A stretch of 64,000 nt of DNA, taken from Azospirillum sp. TSH58. GTDB lineage: Bacteria > Pseudomonadota > Alphaproteobacteria > Azospirillales > Azospirillaceae. Under the pieces are notes generated by a model. That model was not told the origin of the DNA and did no database searches. It worked only from the letters and a program-made list of their open reading frames with translations. Below are positions 18,031 to 26,155 of this stretch, piece by piece; the first letter of the stretch is position 1; every line of letters begins with the position of its first letter. The stretch spans positions 917,501-981,500 of the forward strand of contig NZ_CP022367.1 in the NCBI RefSeq assembly GCF_003119115.1, in the 5' to 3' direction. The translations under genes were made by a program, and so were the position numbers.

Positions 18031-20496
18031 ATGAGCACGCACACCAATCCATCCACTCCGCGCGAACGGCTGGTCGTCGTCGGCAACGGCATGGCCGGCA
18101 TCCGCACGCTGGAGGAACTGCTGGCCAAGGCGCCGGACCGTTACGACATCACCGTCTTCGGCGCCGAGCCGCACCCCAACTACAACCGCATCATGCTCTC
18201 CCCCGTGCTGGCCGGGGAGAAGACCTTCGAGCAGATCGTCCTGAACGGGCGCGACTGGTACGAGGCCAACGGAATCAAGCTGTTGACCGGCGACCGGGTG
18301 GAGGTGATCGACCGCGCGAACCGCACCGTCACGGCCATCTCCGGCCTGACCGTGCCTTACGACAAGCTGCTGATCGCCACCGGCTCCACCCCCCTCATCA
18401 TCCAGGTTCCCGGTTCCACCCTGCCCGGCGTCGTCGGATTCCGCGATCTCGCCGATGTCGACACGATGCTGGAGGCGGCGGCCAGGGGCGGGCGCGCGGT
18501 GGTCATCGGCGGCGGCCTGCTCGGGCTGGAGGCGGCCAACGGGCTGAAGGTCAAGGGCATGGACGTCACGGTCCTGCATTTGATGGACACGCTGATGGAA
18601 CGGCAGCTCGACCGCTCCGCCGGGGCGCTGCTGCGGCACGAGCTGGAACGCCGCGGCATCACCGTGCTGACCGGTGCCGACACTGCCGAAATTGTGGGCA
18701 GCGAACGTGTTTCCGCGGTTCGCCTGAAAAACGGGCAGGAGCTTCCCGCCGATCTGGTGGTCATGGCCGTGGGCATCCGCCCGAACATGGCGCTGGGCAA
18801 GGCGGCGGGGCTGGCCTGCGGGCGCGGCATCCAGGTGGACGACGCCATGACCACCTCCGATCCGGCGATCCTGTCGGTGGGCGAGTGCGTGGAGCATCGC
18901 GGCCAGACCTACGGCCTCGTCGCCCCGCTGTTCGAGATGGCCAAGGTCGCCGCCGCCCGGCTGGCCGGGAGCACCGAGGCCGCCTACACCGGCTCGGTCA
19001 CCTCGACCAAGCTGAAGGTGACGGGGGTGGACGTCTTCTCGGCGGGCGACTTCACCGGCGGCAAGGACTGCGAGGACATCGTGTTCCGCGACGCCGCCCG
19101 CGGCGTCTACAAGCGCGTGGTGGTCAGGGAGAACCGCATCCTGGGCGCCGTGCTCTACGGCGACACCAAGGACGGCGGCTGGTACTTCCAGATGCTGAAG
19201 GACGGGACCGAGGTCGCTCCGGTCCGCGACACCCTGATCTTCGGGCAAGGGTTCGGAGGCGAGGGGGCGGCAAACCCTAAGGCCGCCGTTGCGGCGCTCC
19301 CCGACAGTGCGGAGATTTGCGGCTGCAACGGCGTGTGCAAGGGCACCATCGTCACGGCGATCACCGAAAAGGGCCTGTCCAACCTGGACGAGGTGCGGGC
19401 TCATACCAAAGCCTCGGCCTCCTGCGGAAGCTGCACCGGGCAGGTGGAGCAGCTCCTGGCATTGACGCTGGGCGACGGCTACGCGGGCGAGGCGAAGGCC
19501 AAGCCGATGTGCAAATGCACCGACCGCACCCACGACGAGGTGCGCCGGGCCATCACCGCGTTGGAACTGAAATCCATTCCCGACGTGATGCAGCGGCTGG
19601 AATGGCGCACGCCCGACGGCTGCCACCATTGCCGCCCGGCGCTGAACTATTACCTGCTCTGCGAATGGCCGGGCGAGTACAAGGACGACAGCCGGTCCCG
19701 CTACATCAACGAGCGCGTCCACGCCAACATCCAGAAGGACGGCACCTACTCCGTCGTCCCGCGCATGTGGGGCGGGCTGACCAGCGCCAAGGAGCTGCGT
19801 GCCATCGCCGACGTGGTGGACAAGTTCGCCATTCCCACGGTGAAGGTCACCGGCGGCCAGCGCATCGACCTGTTCGGCGTGAGGAAGGAGGACCTGCCCG
19901 CCGTGTGGGCGGACCTGAACGCCGCCGGCATGGTGTCCGGCCACGCCTACGCCAAGGGGCTGCGCACGGTGAAGACCTGCGTCGGGTCGGAATGGTGCCG
20001 CTTCGGCACGCAGGACAGCACCGGCCTGGGCGTCAAGCTGGAGCGGATGACCTGGGGCACCTGGACCCCGCACAAGGTGAAGCTGGCCGTCTCCGGCTGC
20101 CCGCGCAATTGCGCGGAGGCCACCATCAAGGACCTCGGCGTCGTCTGCGTGGACAGTGGCTACGAGCTGCATGTCGGCGGCAACGGCGGCATGCATGTCC
20201 GGGCCTGCGACCTGCTGGTGAAGGTGGAGACCGAGGCGGAGGTGCTGGAATACACCGGCGCCTACATGCAGCTCTACCGCGAGGAGGCCCGTTACCTGGA
20301 GCGCACCGCCCCGTGGCTGGAGCGCGTCGGGCTGGACTATCTGAAGCGCCGCTTGGTCGACGATGCCGAAGGCCGGGCCGCCCTCAACGCCCGCTTCCTC
20401 TTCTCCCAGAGCTTTTCGCAGGACGATCCCTGGGCCGAGCGCGCCAGCGGGTCGGTGGACCGTCACGAATTCGCGCCGCTCGCTCAGGTGGGGTAA
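18031..20496 (+). CDS. nirB: Assimilatory nitrite reductase, large subunit (NirB/NasB type)
   Basis: Cytoplasmic NAD(P)H-dependent six-electron reduction of nitrite to ammonium, 821 aa. Order: FAD/NAD(P)-binding reductase domain (VVVGNGMAGIRTLEELL, then GGGLLGLEAANGL), a BFD-like [2Fe-2S] domain (CGCNGVCKGTI ... CGSC), then the siroheme/[4Fe-4S] domain with TCVGSEWCRFG and GCPRNCAEA. ATG 18031 has AAGAGGG upstream; a longer open frame from 17839 runs through promoter and leader and is rejected. nirD follows after six bases. Confidence 0.95.
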   Translation: MSTHTNPSTPRERLVVVGNGMAGIRTLEELLAKAPDRYDITVFGAEPHPNYNRIMLSPVLAGEKTFEQIVLNGRDWYEANGIKLLTGDRVEVIDRANRTVTAISGLTVPYDKLLIATGSTPLIIQVPGSTLPGVVGFRDLADVDTMLEAAARGGRAVVIGGGLLGLEAANGLKVKGMDVTVLHLMDTLMERQLDRSAGALLRHELERRGITVLTGADTAEIVGSERVSAVRLKNGQELPADLVVMAVGIRPNMALGKAAGLACGRGIQVDDAMTTSDPAILSVGECVEHRGQTYGLVAPLFEMAKVAAARLAGSTEAAYTGSVTSTKLKVTGVDVFSAGDFTGGKDCEDIVFRDAARGVYKRVVVRENRILGAVLYGDTKDGGWYFQMLKDGTEVAPVRDTLIFGQGFGGEGAANPKAAVAALPDSAEICGCNGVCKGTIVTAITEKGLSNLDEVRAHTKASASCGSCTGQVEQLLALTLGDGYAGEAKAKPMCKCTDRTHDEVRRAITALELKSIPDVMQRLEWRTPDGCHHCRPALNYYLLCEWPGEYKDDSRSRYINERVHANIQKDGTYSVVPRMWGGLTSAKELRAIADVVDKFAIPTVKVTGGQRIDLFGVRKEDLPAVWADLNAAGMVSGHAYAKGLRTVKTCVGSEWCRFGTQDSTGLGVKLERMTWGTWTPHKVKLAVSGCPRNCAEATIKDLGVVCVDSGYELHVGGNGGMHVRACDLLVKVETEAEVLEYTGAYMQLYREEARYLERTAPWLERVGLDYLKRRLVDDAEGRAALNARFLFSQSFSQDDPWAERASGSVDRHEFAPLAQVG

Positions 20497-20502
20497 CGAC
20501 AC

Positions 20503-20859
20503 ATGGATCAGAGCATTTCCTGGATCACCGTCGGCTCGGTCGAAGACATTCCCCGCCAGGGGTCCCGCGTCGTGCGGACCGACTTCGGCGACATCGCCCT
20601 GTTCCGCACCGTGGCGGACGAGGTCTACGCGCTGGAGGACCGCTGCCCGCACGCCGGCGGCCCGCTGTCGCAGGGCATCGTCCACGGGGCGCGGGTGACC
20701 TGCCCGCTGCACAGCTGGGTGATCGACCTCGCCAGCGGCGAGGCGGTCGGCCCCGACGAGGGCTGCGCCGGCCATTGTCCGGTGCGGGTGGTGGACGGCG
20801 CGGTGCAGCTCGGGCTGGCGGCCTTCCGTCCGGGACGCGGGGGGTGTGGCCATGGGTGA
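20503..20859 (+). CDS. nirD: Assimilatory nitrite reductase, small subunit NirD
   Basis: Rieske-like small subunit, 118 aa. A [2Fe-2S]-type motif is visible as CPHAGGPLSQGIV with CPLHSW downstream, so the Cys/His ligand pairs are retained. The C-terminus (GRGGCGHG) lies against the nasA start: nasA ATG 20846 overlaps by 14 bases. Associates with NirB. Confidence 0.9.
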   Translation: MDQSISWITVGSVEDIPRQGSRVVRTDFGDIALFRTVADEVYALEDRCPHAGGPLSQGIVHGARVTCPLHSWVIDLASGEAVGPDEGCAGHCPVRVVDGAVQLGLAAFRPGRGGCGHG

Positions 20860-23665
20860 CGCTGATAGACCCTCTCCCCCTCCTTCTTCCCCCTCTCCCC
20901 CCCGGGGAGAGGGTTGGGGTGAGGGGGGTGCGCGTGTCGGTACGTTCGGCAAAAGCGCACCCCCCTCACCCTCCCCTCTCCCCAGGGGGGAGAGGGAAAT
21001 CGCGGCGGGGAAGCCTATTCGCACCACCTGCCCCTACTGCGGCGTCGGCTGCGGCGTGCTGGCCTCCGTCGCCGCCGACGGCACCGTCACCGTCTCCGGC
21101 GACCCCGACCACCCGGCCAACCGGGGGAAGCTCTGCTCCAAAGGCACCAACCTCCCCGACACGCTGGGCCTCGGCGAACGGCTGCTGCACCCGGAGGTGG
21201 ACGGGCGGCGCGTCGCCTGGGACGAGGCCATCGCGGAGGTTGCCCACCGCCTGTCCGACACCATCGCCAAGCATGGCCCGGACTCGGTGGCCTTCTACGT
21301 CTCCGGCCAGTTGCTGACGGAGGACTATTACGCCGTCAACAAGCTGGCGAAGGGCTTCATCGGCACCGCCAACATCGACACCAACTCGCGCCTCTGCATG
21401 GCCTCCAGCGTGGCGGGCCACAAGCGCGGCTTCGGGGCCGACGCGGTGCCGGTGACCTACGAGGACCTGGACGAGGCCGATCTGGTCCTGCTGGTCGGCT
21501 CCAACCTCGCCTGGTGCCACCCGATCCTGAACCAGCGGCTGCTGGCGGCCAAGCGGACGCGCGGCACCCGCATCGTCGTTATCGACCCGCGCCGCACCGC
21601 CGCGGTGGACGGGGCCGACCGGTACCTGCCCATCCGGCCCGGCACCGACGCCCTGCTGTTCAACGGGCTGCTTGTCCATCTCGCCGACAACCATCTCGCC
21701 GACAACGGTCTCCTGGACGCCCGTTTCGTCGCGGAGCACACCGCCGGTCTGGCGAAGGCGCTGGAGGCCGCCCGCGCTGACGCGCCCTCCCCCGCCCATG
21801 TCGCCGCCCGCTGCGGTCTGCCGCTGGCCGACATCGAGGCCTTCTACGCTGAAGTCGCAACGGTCCGCCGCACCGTCACCGTCTACTCCCAGGGGGTGAA
21901 CCAGTCCTCCCAGGGAACCGACACGGTCAACGCCATCCTGAACGTCCATTTCCTGACCGGGCGGATCGGCGCGCCGGGCATGGGACCCTTCTCGGTCACC
22001 GGCCAGCCCAACGCCATGGGCGGGCGCGAGGTCGGCGGGCTCGCCAACCAGCTTGCCGCCCATATGGGGTTCGAGCCGGAGTCGGTGGACCGGCTGCGCC
22101 GCTTCTGGAATGCCCCGCGGATGGCGGACAGGCCCGGCCTGATGGCGGTCGACCTGTTCCGCGCGGTGGAGGAGGGCACGGTGCGCGCCGTCTGGGTCAT
22201 GGCGACCAACCCGGCGGTCAGCATGCCCGACGCCGCCCGCGTCCGCCGCGCGCTGGCGCGGTGCGAGACGGTCATCGTCTCCGACTGCATCGCCGACACC
22301 GACACGGCGCGGCTGGCCCACATCCGCCTGCCCGCCGCCGGCTGGAGCGAGAAGGACGGCACCGTCACCAACTCCGACCGCACCATCTCCCGCCAGCGTG
22401 CCTTCCGGCCCCTGGCGGGCGAGGCGCGGCCCGACTGGTGGATCGTCACCCGGGTCGCTCGCGCCATGGGCTTCGCCGCCGCCTTCCCCTTCGAGACGCC
22501 CGCCGACCTGTTCCGCGAGCACGCCGCCCTCTCCGCCTTCGAGAACGACGGCACGCGCGCCTTCGACATCGGCGGCCTCGCCGGGCTGTCCGACGCTGAA
22601 TTTGAAACGCTCGCTCCCGCCCCCTGGCCGCGGCGGGTTGGCGAGGGTCCGACGCGCCGCCTCTACACCGACGGGCGCTTCTTCACCGAGGACGGGCGGG
22701 CGCGTTTCGTCCCCGTCATCTCCCGCCCCCTGCCCCGCTCCGTGGAGCCGGGCTCGCTGATCTTGAACACCGGCCGCCTGCGCGACCAGTGGCACACCAT
22801 GACGCGCACCGGCCTGTCGCCGCGCCTTTCATCCCACGCGCCGGAGCCGTGCCTGGACCTCCACCCGCAGGACGCGGCGGCGCGCGGCCTGACGGACGGC
22901 GCCCTGGTCACCCTCTCCACCCCCGTCGGCACGGCGCTGGCCCGGCTGCGCGTGACCGAGGCGCAGCGGGCGGGGGAAGCCTTCCTGCCCATGCACTGGA
23001 CCGACCGCTTCACCGCCTCCTGCGTCGTCGGGCGGCTGGTGGACGACCGGGCGGTGGACCCCGTGTCCGGCCAGCCGGACCTGAAGCGGATGCCGGTGAC
23101 GGTCGTCCCCTACCCCGCCGCCTGGACCGGCTTCCTGATCGCCCGCGAGCCGGTGGAGCCCGCCCATGGCGGCTACTGGTCGCGCCGCGCCGTCCCCGGC
23201 GGCCACCTGATCGAGCTGGCCGGCGAGGGCGCCCTGCCCGCCCCCGACGCGCTGGCGTTCGGCTTCGCCGGGGCGACGGTCGATTACAGCGACGCGGCCC
23301 GCGGCGTGCTGCGCCGCGCCTGGGTGACCCACGACAGGCTGGAGGCCTGCCTGTTCCTGTCCACCTCGGGCGGATTGCCAAGCCGGGGCTGGCTGGTGGA
23401 TCTGCTGTCGGTGGAGGCGTTGGACGGTGCCGCCCGCCGCGCCCTGCTCTCCGGCCGCTCGCCGGTTCCCACGGCGGACGAGGGGCGGACGGTCTGTTCC
23501 TGCTTCGGCGTCGGCGTCAACCGCCTGATCGCCGCCATCCAGAGCCAACGCCTGACCACGGTCCAGGAGGTCGGACAGGCCCTGCGGGCCGGGACCAACT
23601 GCGGCTCCTGCATCCCCGAACTCAAGGAGATCCTTGCCGATGCCCAGCGCTGCCATGTGGCTTGA
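20846..23665 (+). CDS. nasA: Assimilatory nitrate reductase catalytic subunit NasA, with repeat-derived N-terminal segment
   Basis: Molybdenum bis-MGD enzyme reducing nitrate to nitrite in the cytoplasm, 939 aa. An N-terminal [4Fe-4S] motif (C62-x2-C65-x3-C69 in TCPYCGVGCGV) is followed by the molybdopterin oxidoreductase domain, the dinucleotide-binding domain (LNTGRLRDQWHTMTRTG) and a C-terminal BFD-like [2Fe-2S] domain (VCSCFGVGVN ... CGSC). In relatives the first Cys lies about 10-15 residues from the start; here about 50 extra residues, roughly 9-51, are encoded by a GC-rich palindromic repeat. No ATG, GTG or TTG in frame lies between repeat and domain. Contains 16-bp motif copies at 21847 and 22594. 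Confidence 0.93.
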   Translation: MAMGDADRPSPPPSSPSPPRGEGWGEGGARVGTFGKSAPPSPSPLPRGEREIAAGKPIRTTCPYCGVGCGVLASVAADGTVTVSGDPDHPANRGKLCSKGTNLPDTLGLGERLLHPEVDGRRVAWDEAIAEVAHRLSDTIAKHGPDSVAFYVSGQLLTEDYYAVNKLAKGFIGTANIDTNSRLCMASSVAGHKRGFGADAVPVTYEDLDEADLVLLVGSNLAWCHPILNQRLLAAKRTRGTRIVVIDPRRTAAVDGADRYLPIRPGTDALLFNGLLVHLADNHLADNGLLDARFVAEHTAGLAKALEAARADAPSPAHVAARCGLPLADIEAFYAEVATVRRTVTVYSQGVNQSSQGTDTVNAILNVHFLTGRIGAPGMGPFSVTGQPNAMGGREVGGLANQLAAHMGFEPESVDRLRRFWNAPRMADRPGLMAVDLFRAVEEGTVRAVWVMATNPAVSMPDAARVRRALARCETVIVSDCIADTDTARLAHIRLPAAGWSEKDGTVTNSDRTISRQRAFRPLAGEARPDWWIVTRVARAMGFAAAFPFETPADLFREHAALSAFENDGTRAFDIGGLAGLSDAEFETLAPAPWPRRVGEGPTRRLYTDGRFFTEDGRARFVPVISRPLPRSVEPGSLILNTGRLRDQWHTMTRTGLSPRLSSHAPEPCLDLHPQDAAARGLTDGALVTLSTPVGTALARLRVTEAQRAGEAFLPMHWTDRFTASCVVGRLVDDRAVDPVSGQPDLKRMPVTVVPYPAAWTGFLIAREPVEPAHGGYWSRRAVPGGHLIELAGEGALPAPDALAFGFAGATVDYSDAARGVLRRAWVTHDRLEACLFLSTSGGLPSRGWLVDLLSVEALDGAARRALLSGRSPVPTADEGRTVCSCFGVGVNRLIAAIQSQRLTTVQEVGQALRAGTNCGSCIPELKEILADAQRCHVA
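20871..20996. repeat. GC-rich palindromic repeat, type A, inside nasA
   Basis: CCCTCTCCCCC ... GGGGAGAGGGTTGGGGTGAGGG ... CCCTCACCCTCCCCTCTCCCC ... GGGGGGAGAGGG. Other copies: 26022, 37363, 39179, 48416. This copy is open in the nasA frame throughout. Confidence 0.8.
21847..21862 (+). repeat. 16-bp motif inside nasA
   Basis: CGCTGAAGTCGCAACG, of the GCAACG subtype otherwise concentrated beside repA, 12 kb from the origin. Confidence 0.6.
22594..22609 (+). repeat. 16-bp motif inside nasA (perfect copy)
   Basis: Perfect CGCTGAATTTGAAACG encoding AEFET within nasA; same reading frame use as the copy in parB. Confidence 0.7.
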
Positions 23666-24572
23666 CGGTCTTGTCTCCCGATCCGGGGGGAAGCGTTTCA
23701 ACTTCATCGTCGCCCTGCGCGACGCGCTCGATTCCGCGCTGCGTCCGCGCACGGCCCGCCGCGTCGCCCGCGCCATCCCGGAGGCGGGCACGCGGACCCC
23801 GCACGTCACCCTGGTCGGCGCCGGGCCGGGAGACCCCGACCTGCTGACCGTCGCGGCGGCGCGGGCCATCGCGCAGGCCGAGGTGATCCTCTACGACCAT
23901 CTCGTCGGGCCGGGCATCCTTGCCCTGGCGCAGCCGGGGGCCGAGTTGATCTGCGTCGGCAAGCGGTCGGGCAAGCACTCCCATTCACAGGAGGCCATCA
24001 ACGCGCTGATCGAGGCGCAGGCCCGCAGCGGGCGGCGCACCGTGCGGCTGAAGGGCGGCGACCCGATGATCTTCGGGCGGGCCGGCGAGGAGATCGAGCA
24101 TCTGGAGCGTGTCGGAATCAGCGTGTCGGTGATCCCCGGCATCACCGCGGCGCTCGGCTGCGCGTCCAGCGCCGGGGTATCGCTGACCAAGCGTGGCGTG
24201 TCGCGCGCCGTCACCTTCGTCACCGCCCACGCCCGCGAAGGCGATGCGACGGAGCCGGACTGGGCGCGGCTGGCCGACCCGAAGGGCACGCTGGCGATCT
24301 ACATGGGCCGCGAGGCCGCCCGCCGCGTCGGGCGCGGCCTGACCGCGGGCGGCCTGTCCCCCGACACGCCGGTGCTGGCGGTGGAGAACGGCTGCCGCCC
24401 CGACGAGCGCCATCACCGCACGACGCTGGGCGCCATGGCCGAGCGGGGCGTGGCGGCGGGCGACGGCCCGACGCTGCTCCTGATCGGCTGGGCGCTAGAG
24501 GACCGGTCGGCGCACGCCGGTGATGCCCTCGGCGCGGGCGGCCACCTCGGCCAGCGGTTCGGTCACGACTGA
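23640..24572 (+). CDS. Uroporphyrinogen-III C-methyltransferase (SUMT)
   Basis: SAM-dependent methylation of uroporphyrinogen III to precorrin-2, the branch to siroheme needed by NirB. 310 aa. Motifs: VTLVGAGPGDPDLLTV (P-rich SAM loop), YDHLVG, VRLKGGDPMIFGRAGEE and PGITAALGCASSAG. It has about 45 residues before the domain and no CysG oxidase/chelatase domain. ATG 23640 overlaps the end of nasA by 26 bases; a TTG six bases upstream sits closer to AAGGAG. The last 78 bases overlap the convergent NlpC/P60 gene. A 16-bp motif variant in minus orientation is at 23694-23709. cobA or cysG-like naming is uncertain. Confidence 0.9.
   Translation: MPSAAMWLDGLVSRSGGKRFNFIVALRDALDSALRPRTARRVARAIPEAGTRTPHVTLVGAGPGDPDLLTVAAARAIAQAEVILYDHLVGPGILALAQPGAELICVGKRSGKHSHSQEAINALIEAQARSGRRTVRLKGGDPMIFGRAGEEIEHLERVGISVSVIPGITAALGCASSAGVSLTKRGVSRAVTFVTAHAREGDATEPDWARLADPKGTLAIYMGREAARRVGRGLTAGGLSPDTPVLAVENGCRPDERHHRTTLGAMAERGVAAGDGPTLLLIGWALEDRSAHAGDALGAGGHLGQRFGHD
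23694..23709 (-). repeat. 16-bp motif variant inside SUMT gene
   Basis: Minus strand CGATGAAGTTGAAACG, two bases from the best consensus. Confidence 0.45.
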
Positions 24573-25274
24573 CATGGTGAAGACGGTGGCGTGCAGCAGC
24601 GTGGCGCCGTCCAGCATGATCCCGACATGGCCGGGGAAGAACACGATGTCGCCCCGCTGATAATCGACCCCCTGCCCGTCAGCCGAGACCATCGGCCCCA
24701 GCCGGTCGTCGTTGCGCTGCATGCCGCTGCTGTGGTGGGTGGTGATCCCCGCCGCGCGCAGCGCCACCTGGACGAGGCCGGAGCAGTCGATGCCGAAGGC
24801 GCTCCGCCCACCCCAGACATAGGGCGTCTCCAGGAAGCGCAGCGCCGTTTCCACCGGAACGCGGTCCAGCGGCACGGCCACCGGCTCCAGCAATTTGCCG
24901 AAGGTCCACAGCCCGTTGTCCAGCCGGACCCAGCCGCTATCCGCTTGCTCCACCACGGTCACGAGGCTGCCGAAGCTCAGCGCCGCCACGGGCACCGCCT
25001 TGTGCGTGGGCGCCGGGTGCAGGTTCGCCACGCGCCCGGACACGCGGTGGGTCGGGGCGACCGGTTCCGTCAGGTCCGTGCCGGGGGGAAGCCAGCCGAC
25101 ATGGCCGTCGGTGCGGTTTTCCACCTTCCACCAGTCGCCATCCCGGTCGAGCGGCGTACATGTTTCACCGAACAGCATCTCGCTGGTTTGCGGGACGCCG
25201 TGCCTCGGCTGCTCCAGAAGGACGGCCTGCGGGGTGGCGAGGCGTCGGATCGGGGTGGTCTGTGCATCGGTCAT
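24495..25274 (-). CDS. NlpC/P60 family cell-wall peptidase with SH3-like domains
   Basis: Predicted murein gamma-D-glutamyl-diamino-acid peptidase or related amidase, 259 aa. Two SH3b-like segments (TCTPLDRDGDWWKVENRTDGHVGWL and VVEQADSGWVRLDNG... in outline) precede the C40 domain: Cys164 in GIDCSGLVQ, His216 in GHVGIM and a polar position near LLHATVF. No signal peptide is visible, as in several alphaproteobacterial relatives. ATG 25274 (MTDAQTT) is preferred to an upstream start at 25310. Its 3' 78 bases are antisense to the SUMT 3' end. Confidence 0.82.
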   Translation of the reverse strand: MTDAQTTPIRRLATPQAVLLEQPRHGVPQTSEMLFGETCTPLDRDGDWWKVENRTDGHVGWLPPGTDLTEPVAPTHRVSGRVANLHPAPTHKAVPVAALSFGSLVTVVEQADSGWVRLDNGLWTFGKLLEPVAVPLDRVPVETALRFLETPYVWGGRSAFGIDCSGLVQVALRAAGITTHHSSGMQRNDDRLGPMVSADGQGVDYQRGDIVFFPGHVGIMLDGATLLHATVFTMSVVTEPLAEVAARAEGITGVRRPVL

Positions 25275-25388
25275 GCCGGTCACGCTAGAGCCCGCCCCGC
25301 CGGAATGCAAGCCAGAGGACCGTTCCGGACAATCCTCCGGGAAACGGGGATTTGCTATGGATTTGACGCTTTTCGACAGGAGAGTGCG

Positions 25389-26015
25389 ATGGCGGACCGT
25401 GTGAGGCTTCTGGGACTCGCGGCGGCGGTGGGCTCATGCCTGCTGGCCGGTGCGGCCGCCGCGCAGACGGCAACCGAAGGTCCCCTGCGGCTCGTGCCGA
25501 GGTCCATTCCTTCTCCGGCCCCCTCTCCGGCGGTGGAGCAGCCCCCTGCCCCGCCGATCCCCGTTCCACCGCAGCCGTCCTCGGCGGCCACGGTGGTCCG
25601 GCCGGGTCAGCCCGCGGCCAACCCTGCGTCCATCCCGCAGCCCGCCGCGAGCGCTGACCCGGCCCAATTCCATCCGCCCGCGCCGCGCCCTCAACCGACC
25701 GACCGGGTCGCGACGGTGCGCGCTTTCTATGACGCCCTGGGGCAGGCGGACGCCGCGCGGGCCAACACCTACGTCATTCCCGAGAAGCGGGGCAGCGGGG
25801 CTTACGACATCGCGTCCATGACCCGCTTCTACGGCAACATGAGCGTTCCCGTCCGCCTGCTGGCCGCGGAACCCATCGGTCGGGACGCCGTGCGCGTGCG
25901 CTACCACTACGTCTATGTGAACGGCCGCGCCTGCGACGGCGCCGCCGAGGTCGCGCTGGCCGAGCGCGACGGGTTGGCGCTGATCGAACGCATCAAGGCG
26001 CTCAACGATTGCTGA
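25389..26015 (+). CDS. Secreted proline-rich protein of unknown function
   Basis: 208 aa. A signal peptide (RLLGLAAAVGSCLLAGAAAAQ) is followed by a Pro/Ala/Gln-rich segment of about 75 residues, then a folded-looking domain of about 110 residues (VATVRAFYDALGQADAARANTYV ... RYHYVYVNGRACDGAAEVAL) resembling small NTF2-like or nuclear-transport-like domains. ATG 25389 has AGGAG seven bases upstream. Probably periplasmic or envelope-linked; no specific function recognised. Confidence 0.75.
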   Translation: MADRVRLLGLAAAVGSCLLAGAAAAQTATEGPLRLVPRSIPSPAPSPAVEQPPAPPIPVPPQPSSAATVVRPGQPAANPASIPQPAASADPAQFHPPAPRPQPTDRVATVRAFYDALGQADAARANTYVIPEKRGSGAYDIASMTRFYGNMSVPVRLLAAEPIGRDAVRVRYHYVYVNGRACDGAAEVALAERDGLALIERIKALNDC

Positions 26016-26021
26016 GGTCTT

Positions 26022-26155
26022 GTCCCCTCTCCCCCCTGGGGAGAGGGTTAGGGTGAGGGGGATGCGCATGGCGGATCGTCCGGCACACGGGCATCCCCCT
26101 CACCCTCCCCACGCCTACGGCGCGGGTCCCCTCGCTCTCCCCGGAGGGGAGAGGG
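26022..26155. repeat. GC-rich palindromic repeat, type A
   Basis: CCCTCTCCCCCCTGGGGAGAGGG, then TTAGGGTGAGGGGG, a spacer with ATGCGCATG, CCCCCTCACCCTCCCC, and CTCTCCCCGGAGGGGAGAGGG. It ends exactly at the stop codon of the YgiQ gene, between convergent genes, and may end transcription both ways. Confidence 0.75.

Noticed and set aside
17659-21027. 1122-codon open frame on the minus strand across nirB and nirD
   Set aside because: Runs through promoter, leader, two well-supported genes and a repeat; composition typical of an antisense shadow.
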